64,000 nucleotides of DNA from Abelmoschus esculentus (lineage: Eukaryota; Streptophyta; Magnoliopsida; Malvales; Malvaceae). Position numbers and translations under genes: made by a program. Positions 47,109-59,958 of the stretch are shown piece after piece (within the stretch, counting starts at the first letter, position 1; each line of letters begins with the position of its first letter). Location: assembly GCA_035048815.1 (NCBI GenBank), contig JAUCBN010000023.1:7385501-7449500 (forward strand), given 5' to 3'. The notes below the pieces were generated by a model, which made no database searches, had not been told where the DNA came from, and saw only the letters and a list, made by a program, of their open reading frames with translations.

Positions 47109-49606
47109 TCAAGAGAACCGTATGGAAAAGCCACTGCAGGTGGTCTCGACCTTAAAATGGCTGGAGCCGCTGAAATCAGAATCAGATCCTTTGTCATCAT
47201 AATCATTCCACCTGCCGGGTGAATCGTCTCCATGGTTATTTTTTGTAAGAGGTACATGCAGCTCAGAAATGGGAAGTGGAAGAGGTTCTTCATTGAAATA
47301 CTTGTCATTCAGTAGCTCCATTGCAGTAACTCTATTAGCTGGGTTATAACAAATAAGTCTTTTGACAATGGCTATTTCATCTGCAGACCTGCTCGTTAGG
47401 CAGGCTTCTAAACCGGTAGGATTTTCGATCTTGGTGAAAGAAATTGTTTTATAATCAGGGAGTTTAGAACAGCTTGGCCAGACTTCTTCAGTCAAATTTC
47501 CCAAAACATTGATGATTCTGCCCAGCTGATCGATGTCAGAAATCCCAGGAAAAAGAGGCTCAAGGGTTAGCAGCTCTGAAAAAATGCAACCCAATGACCA
47601 CAAATGTACCTCCATTCCATAGTCCGTCGATCCATACAGTAGTTCAGGGGATCTGAACCAGCGAGTACCAACACAGGATGTGAAAGCACCATTTGTGTCA
47701 TTCCCACCCTCTTCAGCATCGTATGAGTAAGAACTCCTGTGAGTATCATCGTCAATGTCACTTATGGTACCAGTTGCAAGACAAGACGAGTATCCATCGA
47801 TAGTATTTGTTTCTTTGTCAGTTTCATCCATGGCATGCCTTTTAGCCTTGAGCTCAACTAACTGTCTAAGATATTCTTCTCTCTTCCTATCTTCCACCAC
47901 TTGCTTATTAAATCCTTCATCTGGCAAACTGTGAGCATCGGGGACAACAACTAACGGTGGAGTTACGTTCTCCTGATCACCTGGGTTTTGTTCAACCAGC
48001 AGTTGTTGGTTATCATTATCACCATCAAATTCACGCTCCATGAGTATCCTTGCCTGGAAACCAAGCCAAATAGACGAATGATACATGGACAAGTAAAACA
48101 AATTTACAAAGTTCTTTGTACACTATATTCAGATAGCACTTTGCATTATTGAGAAACACATCATAACATGCTAGGAAATCTATTTACCAAAGTTGTGATA
48201 AAGATGTTATATTCTACAGTAACTAGTACTACCCAAACTAATTACTTGTAAAGCTCTAGCAGCTAAGGAGCCATATGTACATTATTGTAAACAGATTTTC
48301 CACTCTTTTGACTGTAAACAGGAAAGCATGAATGAAGCACAAAATGCGGCCCGAAACTAAATCCATTTTAAATCACTGAAAAATATGTTATATTACTTGA
48401 AATAGAAACAAGAAACGTCAGTGCCGAATCTTGACAGCCTGTGCTTGCATTAACTATTTATGAACACCAAAATGAACTATCATCTTCTGATAATGCATGG
48501 TCCAATATATTCTGACATTTCTCGCAATTATCATGGAACCAACAGGACCTTCTGATGAAATTGTCGCGATTCAAACAAAAGAGCAATGGTCTAATAGAGT
48601 TCAGCATCAAAACCTCTAACTAATGCAAATGTCATCACATCATCATGACTAAAAATTTGACATTTGGAAGGAAAAAAAACACCCATAATATAGCAATTTT
48701 AGAAGATTCCTATCAACCCAAAGCATCCTTTCTTTTCACACTAACCTCACTAGCTTATGAATTTGATCACATATTAGAAGCATCTGCTACATAGTTCAAG
48801 AACAGAAAAAAAATCAGAATAATCCTAGTAATACAAGTATCTTATTCACTAATAGTGGAGTCTAAAAGCTCAATGAGCAGATTTATCGGCTTGCTACATG
48901 TTCATTGATCTATATAAGTTTACTTGGTCATCAAGCTATTAACTTGAACACTTAGAAATTCCAAATTCAACATCTGCAACCCGTGCCATGAAATTATTAG
49001 CAAGCTCCAAATGTCAACATTCCAATTGGAATAACCTTAATCCAAGATCACCGCATTTTACTTTCCATGCACATTAAAAAACCAAAGTTAAATTAAAGCT
49101 ATGAAATTCAACAAAAGCATACCTGACCAAAATCGGCTAGCTTAAGAACTCCATCATCGGAAACCAACAAATTCCCAGGCTTTAAATCCCGATGAACGAT
49201 CATATTCCGATGACAAGCGTCAACCCCACATAAAACTGGAGCATCCACCTCTTAGCTTCCCCTACCCGGACCCCACCTTCCTTCTTTTTCGCCTCGCTGA
49301 TAACCACCGCCAAATCAGTCCTCAAGAACTCTAAGACGAGCACGGCGTCCTCGTCTTCCCGCCAAAAGTACTCGTGCAAGACGACAATGTTTGGGAAGTT
49401 TTGAAGCATTTGTAAGGCCTCTATTTCCCTAACGCCGATTGGTAGTCGTGAACTTCCTTGAGGGCGACTATGAGATTGTCGGAGAGCCGACGCGCCCTGT
49501 ATACGTCGGAGTATGCGCCTGAACCCACGCGCTCCATAATCTCGTACTTGGCGATGATCTCCGGTCGTGTGTGAATGCTCCAGCTCTTCGGTAGCGGGTG
49601 TTCCAT
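47109..49606 (-). pseudogene. CDKF1: CDKF;1-like CDK-activating kinase, two frameshifts
   Basis: CDKF;1 is the plant-specific kinase that phosphorylates CAKs/CDKs in the nucleus. Exon 1 (49606-49123) opens with SWSIHTRPEIIAKYEI, VGSGAYSDVYRARRLSD and ALKEVHDYQSA. A one-base loss near 49430 shifts the frame; REIEA and HEYFWREDEDAVLVLEFLRT continue in the next. A second loss near 49235, after RWMLQ, shifts again before VHRDLKPGN and LADFGQ. Exon 2 (48053-47109) is open for 314 residues: ARILME, TSCVGTRWFRSPELLYG, SLGCIFSELL to the end. VHLWSLGC has His where kinases keep Asp (DLWS). Splice sites are GT-AG. Total layout equals Arabidopsis CDKF;1. Either a recent pseudogene or, less likely, sequence errors. 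Confidence 0.85.
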
Positions 49607-49855
49607 TTTTCCTTTTGCCTAATGATTCTTGAGGTTTTTCGAGGTTCAGCGTCTTTTCCGACTTTCCAAGAATAGAATTGCAGGGGAAATGGGAGTAGGA
49701 AGAACGAAGAAAGACGACGTCGTTTATAAAATGTACATAGCGGTATATAAATTGGTGAAGACTCTACAGAAATGGGCCTAAAATCAAAGCCCAACAGTTA
49801 TAAAACTAGGAGAAAAACAATCATATTTGTATATTACTTAAAAATTAGCATGGTC

Positions 49856-51170
49856 CACTACAGGAAAATAGGTCTTCAGCGGCGTTTCTATAAAAAACGC
49901 CATAAACAAATGTATATTAGTGACGTTTGATTGACAAACGCCGCAATAAGTTGTATATTAATGGTGTTTGATAGAAAACGTCGTAATAAGTTATATATTA
50001 GTGGCGTTTTACAGGTAAACACCGCAATTAGATAAATAGTAGTGGCGTTTTACGGACAAACGCCACAATAGGATGAATAATAGTGGCGTTTTACATAAAA
50101 ACGTCGCAATGAGATTTATAATAGTGGCGTTTGAAAGATAAACGCCGCAGTAGGATAAAATATAGTTGCGTTTTAAAGACAAACGCCACAAGTTTTGTAT
50201 ACCTGATATCACCAAAACGCTAAAATTTTAAGCGTTTTGAATAAATAATTTTACCCCCAAATTGGATCGAGAACCAGAAATAGATGCCTCTTTCGTTCTT
50301 TGGAAATCATCATCCACGACAGCCGCTTCCAATTTTAAGCGTTTAAAACAACAATTAACTCAATTCCAAGCAGAGATGGAAGCTAAAGAAGCTGAGAGAG
50401 AACGAAGAGAAGTTGAGAGAGCAACAAGGGAAACAGAGAGAGAAGCAACATATCAGAATCTTCAACAACAATTTCAAGATCTGATGGCGATGTTAAAGCA
50501 AAACCAACCAAGGAATCTGTCGCCTTAGATATTAGACTTTATTACTGAACTTTATTTTACTTAAACTGAACTTTATTTGTTTTGTACTTATTACTGAACT
50601 TTATTTTACTTAAACTTTGAATTATTATATTTCACTTTATTTCATATTAGACTTTAATATATTTTTAGTGGTTAAGTATTTTGGATTATTTTATTGTTGT
50701 TGTTTAATTGTATTGTTATTGAAATATTAATTACAGGGAAGCTTTTGGTAGTAATAATAATTTAAAATTATTTTTTTTAAATGCAGCATCTATAATGGCG
50801 TTTGGTATAAAGCCACTAAAAAACCCATTAACACTAGTGGCGTTTTTTTAAAAACCGCCACAAAAGTTTAGAACAATTGTGGCGCTTTTGATAAATAAAC
50901 GCCGCTATAGTACACGATCTATAGCGGCGTTTGTAAAAAGAAAACGCCGCTATATAATATACATTAGCGGCGTTTGTTTACTAAAACGCCGCTATAGATC
51001 GTGTACTATAGCGGCGTTTATTTAAAATAAATGTCACTACTTTTAGCGGCGCAGCTTGTAGCGGCGTTTTTTGTGGCGTTTTTCTTTGTGCTACAAGTAC
51101 TTTTAACGGCGCTAAAAAACGCCATTGTATATATAAAAAAACGCCGCTATATACCTGTTTTGTTGTAGTG
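49856..51170 (+). mobile_element. Complete non-autonomous CACTA (En/Spm) transposon
   Basis: The left end CACTACAGGAAAATAGGT and the inverted right end CACTACAACAAAACAGGT match. The element is flanked by a perfect 3-bp duplication GTC (49853-49855, 51171-51173), diagnostic for CACTA. Both subterminal regions are arrays of about 25-bp palindromic units of type GGCGTTT...AAACGCC, some eight to nine on the left (49887-50235) and about seven on the right (50795-51150), the usual transposase-binding layout. Its 1.3 kb cannot hold a transposase. It sits 250 bp upstream of the CDKF-like start codon. Confidence 0.95.
50262..50528 (+). CDS. Coiled-coil ORF inside the CACTA element
   Basis: 88 codons between the two palindrome arrays. 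The start DREPEIDASFVLWKS is followed by FKRLKQQLTQFQAEMEAKEA and a Glu/Arg-rich heptad-like stretch ending in QNLQQQFQDLMAMLKQNQPR. This resembles the C-terminal coiled-coil tail of plant En/Spm transposase-associated proteins, so it is probably the leftover 3' end of the autonomous gene. Whether it is expressed is unknown; the local start may be artificial. Confidence 0.45.
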   Translation: MDREPEIDASFVLWKSSSTTAASNFKRLKQQLTQFQAEMEAKEAERERREVERATRETEREATYQNLQQQFQDLMAMLKQNQPRNLSP

Positions 51171-51173
51171 GTC

Positions 51174-52638
51174 TTTCGATCTACTCCGGTAGAAAAAATA
51201 AATATATTTATTTTAATATATTTAAATATTTATATATAAATTATGTATTTTATTAATGAATTAAAAAAATATAAATAACTGCTACTATGTATCTATATTG
51301 GTATATTTAAAAAATAAAAAATAGTATGTCTTATTTATATGTGTGAATAAAATTAGATTCAATGTAAAAAATAATATGTCTTTATTAAACATATAATTTT
51401 TATAATTATATAAAATCGTTTAAATTAAAATATTACACTATAAATATTTACGATATAATTTAAGCAGAAATTTAATTAAAAAAATCAAAAGAAATTTGAA
51501 TAATTAACTCAAAATTTTTTAGTTTGATGGGAAATCCCCCTATGTCTTTATTAAAGCTGATTCCTCTTTCTACTCTCACCACCATTGGTTGGTCTTGGTA
51601 AGCAGATTCCATTGAAGCATCCACCAAGTCTCAAAACCTGATTTTTTACCCACATATATATTAAATATGTGACCTCTTAAGTGTATTTTATTTGTATCTT
51701 AAACATATAGCTATGTAACTTGTAGTGTATTCTGGGTAAAAATTAGTTTTTATGTTTTTTTTGAATTTTTTTTTAAATTTTAATATTTAATCATAACCCT
51801 TATTTTTTATATCCTAAACTTTAAACTAAATACACCCTAGTCTTGATTTTCTAAACTCTAACCACAACCCCTAACCTTAAACCCTAAATTCTTTAGTTTA
51901 AAACAGAGGCATAAGAAAAAGTAGATAAATTTTATCTGTATATTTTACCATATCTTAAAGAAAGTGAAATAGATTTAAAAGATTAGGCTCAACCTATTTG
52001 TCTAACTATTGGATTGTTGATTTAGTCTAAATTTTTCGACATTCGAATTTAGATTATTTATTCAGGATACAGTCATATTTTTAAAAAAAATTAAAAATTT
52101 ATATAATTTAAATATTTTATAATTATTATTTAATTTACACACTTAAATTTTTGTATTCATATTCTCAAGAAATTCTAATTGAACTTCTTAAAAGTTTACG
52201 ACTCTAACATAAAATCCTTCCCAAATCCTCCATTAGGTCTCATGGACGCACCACTACTCCACTGGCATGGTTATTTCATACTACATGCATGTGTTCTAAT
52301 AATGGATTAAGCAAAGCAAATGGTTTTAATCAAAGATAATAGAAATCAGCTTAAATCATAGAAGTGAATTAGGCTTAAGCAGCTAGCAATTAGCACACAT
52401 CATCATCTAGAAATTGTCCAAAATTGAAATTAAAACAGTAATATAGTTTGTGTATAGCATCATAAGCAATCAGCCTTTGGAAAGTTTTTTTTAACAGATT
52501 GACTGCTCGTGATGTTATACCGTTTCCTACATGAAACTCGGCTGCATACGTACGTACATACTCTTTGTTGTTGCTGCTGCTTTTGCTTTATGAAGTGTGC
52601 AATGCTAGCCTTTCTCGAAAACCCTAATAAGCCGACAT
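51174..52638. other. Intergenic DNA between the CACTA element and the bHLH gene
   Basis: AT-rich. Apart from the CCCTAAA-type block nothing is recognised. The last 200 bp are likely the bHLH 3' UTR. Confidence 0.5.
51795..51905. repeat. Degenerate CCCTAAA-type repeat, copy 2
   Basis: ATAACCCTTATTTTTTATAT, TTTTCTAAACTCTAACCACA and CCTTAAACCCTAAATTC follow the same order as the block at 28085-28215. Confidence 0.55.
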
Positions 52639-55129
52639 CTATCGGAATCCGCCGCCCAAAGGAGGAAGAGCCCAGTAATCGGCTCCATTGTCGTTCCCGA
52701 CTTGAAGCATACACGATACAGGAACCAAGCAAAGCCCTCTACTCTTCAGGTCCTTCTTTGGTTCTTCATTAGAATCCTAGAGAATGCAAAAGGAAAATCT
52801 TGATTCTTTCCATATACGTACTTATGTTTGTACATACATGTGTAAGTGTTGGAGAAATTATTATATGATCTCAGTTTATCACGTATTCATAGTCATATTT
52901 AATGAGATTAATCCATTTAATAACATGTAAGAAAGAAGTAAAAATTCATTTAAAAAAAGAAAGAAGTGAAGATTCACTTTAAAGAATAATATAAATTTAT
53001 TATTGGATGAGATCATAAATAACGCGGTGAGCCAGACACGTAATAATTTTTCGTCGCATTTTAATTTTAAAAATTAATCCATATACTTAAATTTAATTTT
53101 TTCGAGAATTACCTGCTGATCAGCACCACCTTTCCTCTTCTTCACGCAGCTTTCTTCCAACAGCTAGACAAAGAAAAATATAACATACATTAAATTCATT
53201 TTTCATTAATTTATTGGCAACGTGTTTTAATATGATTCGTCGACAATACGCTAACTTCTCACTAACAGTTCTTTTTTTTTCATTTTTCACATACAGAGAG
53301 GTTGGAATAGAGAGAAATTTGTCCTTTTATTTCTGGGAAATTAAGGAAGATACAGTTTTTCTTCTTACAGACTGTTGCAGCCTCATGTTTCCTGATGATC
53401 CATTGCCCAGGTACGGTAAGCTGAGACCCTGCATATATACATATACACATATATGTATAAAAGAATAATATTATATATTTTTATAACATTTTTCATTTTT
53501 TCAACTTAAAGTGTTATAAAGAGGATGGTGAAGGAGAGGAAGAAAGAAACATCACCTCAATTTGACTCTGAAGGAATCTAATGTACCCAATAGCCTCTAA
53601 CAAGACAGAGGCTGTGTCAGTCTGCAAAAGTGAAAGAAAAAAAAAGAGAGAAACACAGCAGTACTCCCATGTCATGTTCAGTGTCATTTTGCCCAACTCT
53701 CATTTTTCTGTAATAGATTCTTAAAAAAATATTTGCAACTAATTAGGTTAAAATCCTTGTATTTACCTTCCCAAAAGGTGAAACAAGCTGGTGAAGTGTT
53801 GTAATTCTATCTCCTAACTTTTCCTTCCTCACCTACAGTATATTTAATATGAAGTTTACATATAAAAATAACTTTTTTAAAGCGTACAAATCTTAAACCT
53901 AATAATATCGATCGAACTTATATCATCGATAGAAAATGAAATGGTACAGAAAAGCCAAAGAATAAACATCCTTGTAGAAATCGACAATTAAAGGACAACA
54001 GTGTTTTTCTTTTAACACCCCACGGATGACAGTGTATTGTATGTTCTGTTTTGCTTGTGAGTGTGCGTGCAATTTGTGTTTGGACTTTCATTTTAAACAA
54101 AAAATATCTCATTTAAGAGTCATCGGAGCGAGTTCAATAACTAATCTTTCACGATCCGTGTGCTCATATTATAAAGTTGACGGCTGGCAAGTGTTCGAGC
54201 CGAGAAGAGAGAGAAGCCGAAAGGGTTTCGTACCTTGAAGGTAGATTGAGTTGCAGAAGGTTGAACTTGAACCCTAGTTTTCTTCAATGCCCCACCAGTT
54301 TCAGTGCTGCTATTGCACTACAGATACACATACAGACACAAAAAATAAAGAATAAATATGAGAGAATTCTAATTTTCTGAAGTCTAAACAATAGACCTTC
54401 ACTATGTTCATGTACATTTGAAACCCTAAAGTACCTCAGAAGATCGATCTGGCGGTGGCTGCCTAACATCCTGATTATTACATGAAAAATCCAACATGTT
54501 ATTGCTGAAACATGTTGTTGATGTTGTTATACAAGACTTTGGTGATGAAGCAGCAGCCATTATCTGATGAGCAGTCGACCAATTTGCTGCTGCTTTTGTC
54601 TCTTGATGATGAAAATCTTCATTTGCATGGCCATATACAACAGAATTACCATTTGAGGCTTGGTGTAATGTTATGCTTCCTCTTTCTTCTTCTCCCATCA
54701 ATCCTCCCCTACAAAATCAAACACGTATGTGTAACATAAATGAACTCCGCCATAGCTCAATCGAAGTCAAAGCTTTATTAATTCAAATAGCGGTCCGCAT
54801 GTCGATAAAACACTGCAGGCGCAACCGCAGTTTAAATCTCTGGTTAATTGTTTAAAAAGGGTTATAGAGAGTTACATGAGTAGTTGACTCCATGATTCGG
54901 GAAGCTCCTGGTTATCATGCCAAGAAGAAGATGAAGAAGAAGTGGAGGTGGGGATGAACTGAGGGAAGAAAGCAAGAGGCAGTGGCATGGAAAGAGTCCG
55001 GAGGGAAGGAGAAGTTGGTTCTTGGTGATGAATTGGCGGTGGGCGCATGGCGTTGACGCTCCACCACTCAGGGTGGTTTCCGGCCATCATCTGCTGCACT
55101 GGTGAGCTCTGCAACACTCCTCGGTTCAT
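52639..55129 (-). CDS. Atypical bHLH transcription factor, bHLH68/112/133-like
   Basis: Nuclear regulator of a plant bHLH clade that includes stress- and branching-related members. Eight exons, 55129-54876, 54708-54435, 54317-54234, 53832-53767, 53621-53556, 53428-53369, 53163-53113 and 52776-52639, all GT-AG, join in frame to 330 residues. The N-terminal part has HPEWWSVNAMRPPP and ESWSQLLMGGLMGEEE. The bHLH spans about 186-248: KKTRVQVQPSATQSTFKVRK, then EKLGDRITTLHQLVSPFGK and TDTASVLLEAIGYIRFLQSQ. The basic region lacks the His-Glu-Arg set for E-box binding, as is normal for this clade. The tail SRGLCLVPVSCMLQV and NDNGADYW is the clade signature. Intron 7 contains an F1 MITE. Confidence 0.92.
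52854..53052. mobile_element. Fold-back MITE, family F1, diverged copy 5, in bHLH intron 7
   Basis: The left arm AGAAATTATTATATGATCTC then TTTATCACGTATTC, and right arm GAGATCATAAATAACGCGGT then ACACGTAATAATTTTTC, keep the family ends. It fills about 200 of the intron's 336 bp (52777-53112) and avoids both splice sites. Confidence 0.55.
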
Positions 55130-57773
55130 GGCAGGTGTTGATCACTTGGGAACTTTCTCCTTGTCTCCTTACTTTCTTTTTTCTTTCAGGTTCCCGCTCA
55201 CCAAACAAAGTCTTTGCAGAAGAAAGATTGAGATTTGTAGCTACCCTGGTTTTAAGTAGAGAGGTAAGAGAGAAGGCTCTCTCTCTATTAGAGAATTTGA
55301 ATCATTGAGGTTTTTTGCTTTTTTCTCCTGCTTTTGCTTTCTCAAAGTGGGACAGAAAAGGTGAAAACAATTTTAAAACTTCAATTATTATTTTTAAGAT
55401 TTGTATTCGATATATTCATCTACGAGTAAAAGTTATTTGCTTTTTTATTATATTTCTTTTAACATTACTTTTCAAAATAGTAGATTTAAGCTTTAGAGTT
55501 TATAGGGTTTAAAATTATGAGTTGTGGTTAGATTTTAAAGAATTAATATTACGATATATATTTTAGGGTTTAGGACATAAATTTTAGGGTTAGGATTTAA
55601 AAATTAATTTTTAAGATTTTTAGGATAGAACATAAAATAATACACGATTAGTGACAAATGATTTTTGTTCTTCCCAAACTTATAAATCAAAGAATAATAT
55701 GTGCTAAAAATATTATGTTTACGTTTTTTAGTTATATTTTGATATAAAAGTTGTATAAAAAATTAAACCCTAAATTTTAAAGGTTTGTATGAATTCTAAT
55801 CCTTTTAACTTAAATCTTAAAAATTCTCAGACACTATAACTTATATCTTTAAATCCTAAATTATAACATAAATCTCTAAATCTTAAAATTAAAAATCTTG
55901 TATAAACTTTACAAAAGTTCATGTATCAAAAATATTATTTATATTATAATAGAGGTAAAACTTTTACGCATACCGTATAAAGTTAATTTTACAAAGCCTA
56001 CATATATATACAGTAAAACTCAATCTAAATTTCTAACTTTAACCTTAAAAAAACTAAACTTTATATATAAATTATAAACACTAATTATATTAACCTTAAA
56101 CTCTAACCGTTATAACATAAACCCTTAAACTTTAAAATCTATACTAATATTCTAACCCTTAAAATTAAATATCATGTGTAAACTAAAATTTACATGACCA
56201 ATATATAATTTTAGAATAATAACAAAAATAATAATTTGATGAAAATTTTAAATATAAATAATTAAGTTTAATAATTAATTTTGAATTATGATAAAATTAA
56301 TAAAATATATTAATTTTGATATCAATTTAAAAAAAATTATCTTATTAAAGTCTCAATTTAATAGCAAAAATTCTTTGGATATTAACTTAAAAAATTATAC
56401 CTAATTTAAATATTAATTTAAAAATATTTAAATACTAATTTGAGAGATGATATTTAATTCATGTATTAGATGTCATGATTACCATTTCCAATATAAATAC
56501 ACATATATCCAACATCTATCCTAGACATGTTGAAATTTCATTGAATAGGATTTTATACTTTTTATCCAATTATATTAGTTATTTTTATAAAAAATTTTGT
56601 TATTAAAAATTATATTATTTAATTGAATGGAATAGAATTTATATATTTAATAAATGGGTGGATTTAAAAACTAGGTGAAAGTATTTTTTTTTATAATTGT
56701 ATGATTATTATGGAGAATGAATTTAACTAACAAAAATATTTATCTATTAAGATGAGATTTTATGTTCTCAAGAGATATTGTTGATTTAAATTATAATATT
56801 ATAAATAAAATAAACTAAATTAGGAGAGTGGTTTTTAAATTAGACTGATATATTATTTTATTTAAAATAGTATGTTAATAAATTAAATATTAATAATTAT
56901 ATAAAAATAAAAGATAAAATTAAGTTGTACAATATAAAAGATTTTAAATTTTACACATTTTTTGATCGTTGGATGAGTGAAATGGATGGATCAGATTAAC
57001 TCCTTACTTTTTTTCCTAAGTGATAACCTTCATATAATCGATTGTTAATCTGAGTTATCCGTTTCACACACCAAACGATCTAAAAAATATATAAAACTTA
57101 AAAAAGTTTTATATTATATAATTTAATCTTATCAAAAAATAAATATATTAAATCAAAAACATAAGTACAAAGCATTACATCAAAACTAAAGTTGTTTTGA
57201 ATTTAAAATCTAAACATATTGTTCTTAAGCAAACAACTGAAATTATTCTGTTGGCATTCTCTAAGTGATTATTCCCCATGACAGACATTCCCTTGAACCA
57301 CATTTCAAGGTCGGAAACAAACAAGCAAGAAAACCCTTAAATCCCGAGCTAGTTCCGACAAACTACAGAGGAACATAAACACATTATTTATGGTTTAAAA
57401 AATCAAAAGAACCACCCAAATGGAACTTGCTTTTGTTGTTGTCCAAAATCTTTGTCTGGGACGCCATGTCTTTTCCTTGATATCTTCACTCGGAGAATTC
57501 CCTTTCTCCCACTCCCAACCAAACAACAAAAGAATGAAACCAGACACATCTCTCTTGTCTTCTTCTCATTTTACCTCATATTCTCTTCTCTATATATAGT
57601 TAATTTTTATATGTATAATAACAGTAATTTTTATGTAGATTGAAAGTGAAATAAGAAAGAACTTATAAGTTTAGAATGTTGTTATGTGTCTTTCTTCTAT
57701 GAATGACAAAAATAATCGTCTCGGGGGTTCAGACTTGATCTAAACAGATTTGTTAGTATTAAAATTGAATTTC
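55130..57773. other. AT-rich intergenic DNA upstream of the bHLH gene
   Basis: The first few hundred bases should be the bHLH leader and promoter. At 55500-56170 there are scattered TTTAGGG/CCCTAAA units, in opposite senses on the two halves, which may be an old fold-back element. The rest shows nothing recognisable. Confidence 0.45.
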
Positions 57774-58039
57774 AGGGTGGGACAATGAGTGGATTGAATC
57801 AGGGTCAGATTTAGGGTTTAAAATATCTTACCTAACTCAATATATTTATATATAATATATATTTTATATATTATATATAATATGTTTATTAATTTTTGAA
57901 TCGAGTCAGTTTTGATCGGGGTTCTTAATAAAAAAAGTGAGGACAAGTTGAGTTTGGATTATATTTTTTGTTATATCAGGTCGGATTAAAATATATTGGG
58001 ACGACTCAAAACTGGCTCGCCTCACCCATTGTTATCCCT
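57774..58039. mobile_element. MITE-like element, about 266 bp
   Basis: The left end AGGGTGGGACAATGAGTGGA and inverted right end AGGGATAACAATGGGTGAGG pair imperfectly. The internal text (GGGTCAGATTTAGGGTTT, CGAGTCAGTTTTGATCGGGG) resembles other GTCGAG-rich elements here. No target duplication seen. Confidence 0.5.
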
Positions 58040-59958
58040 ACTTTCTTTATAATACATTAAAAATATATTATTAACTCAAATATTAATAATGTAAATAAAT
58101 TAAAAATGAGCTTAAAGAGTCCCCTCAACGAAAAATAATGAATTAAATGTAATTCTCGTAATATAAAATGAATTTTGACGAATATAAATTCATGATGTAT
58201 CCAAATCTCACTTCACCTTATGTTATTCGAAAATTCCATTTTATATTTAGGAATATTAAAATTACTATATTAATAATAACTCAGATAGGAATATGTTCCT
58301 TAGTCCCCATTCCATGATTTGATAAACTAATTAATTATCACCATCGCAAGCCACTTTAATAAATTGAAACTTTATATGTATTTAAAAAGGTTTAATTTTA
58401 AAAAATATATTCTTTAATATTTAATTGTATAATTATTTTTGTTTATATTTTTTAAGTATCATAATTTTAACATTTTATTTTGAATAGAAAATGACACATC
58501 AAGAAAATATATTTTATATAAATTTTAAAAATTCATTTTAGTCTAGTGTGACATTATGTAAAATTAACACATTTGTTTATATGATACTATTTTATAAGTA
58601 TAAATTATTATTTTAAATCATTTATTATTAGTTGACTAATACTTTTTATCCATGAAAAAAATATTTTAACTTAAAATAAAATATTAATGATTAAAATGTT
58701 TTATAAAAGAGTATGAGACCAAATGACTATACAGTCGATTGTTAGATGATTTTTCGACATTATCCTTTAAAATTGTCATACTCAAGTAATTATTAATTAA
58801 AATATATTCTTAGATATATTGAAAATAGTCTTTAAAAATATTAGATTTAGTCAGTAAAATTCTGAATTTTTCTTTTTTTTTTTTTCATACTTTTAAATCC
58901 TAGTTTTGTCCTTAATTGATGTGAAACCATCTTATATTAATTTTTAATAAATAAATATAATGTATGATTTTAAAAAGATCAAACCTGAAACTTTTAGGGG
59001 AGAGTACCTATGCACTAGACTAGTTAAAAAAATATTATTTAAAAATATATATTTAAGTTAAATTATAATTTAAATTAATTTTATTTATTTTTAAAAATAA
59101 CCGACTCTGATTAGGTTCTGGTTTAGGGAAAAAATTTGTTACATCCCTTCTTTAAATTTCAGGCTTGGGGCGAGTTTTAAGAAGAATTGAGTCAAGGTTA
59201 GACGAATTTAGGTGTAGGATAAAAATCCTCCGCTCCCATCCTAATATATTTTGTATATTATAAAAAATACTATTATTAATTTTATCTGGGGATTTAATTA
59301 ATTTTTTATTAAAATTTAAAGTTAAATTTATATTTTTATTATTTAAAATTTAAAATTTTTACTCACAAATTAAGATATTAACCGTTTAATCATAATCGAT
59401 CACATTAATAACAGTATCAATAAAAATCATATTCACTCAAATAATACTTATTCGAGTTCATAGCTAAATACATTTGTTAACTATGCAAAACGTGATGAAG
59501 TTATACCCAAAGCAAAATCTTACAAAGAATGAAATCCACCAACTTTGAATTGCCTTACTTGGCGCAGCTTATAATTTCTTTATACTTATATACTCCAAAT
59601 ATTATTAACAAATTAATTAAGTAGTTAACCTCGAAATCGAGAATTATAGTGTTCCAAACCCCATATCTCTCGTGCTATGTCGTTTCCTTACAACTCGAAT
59701 ATTACCCCATCAAAGGTTGTGTTTTCTTTTTTAATGTCTTGATCATCGGATTCCTCGTCACATGCTTCTTGGATTAATTAAGAAATTAATTAGGGATTAA
59801 GTAAACACAAATCTTTCTTTCTGATCCCAAGAACGCATGTTCTTTTTAAAAGGTTCAACAAAAGGGGTAAAAACAATTTGAGACAAAGAAAAGATATGTA
59901 TGTCTCTGTAAAACACATTTATAATAAGTGTTTCATTGTATAGTTCCGAGAGTAGTAC
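58040..59958. other. AT-rich intergenic DNA, nothing recognised
   Basis: No gene or clear repeat on either strand. Confidence 0.5.
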
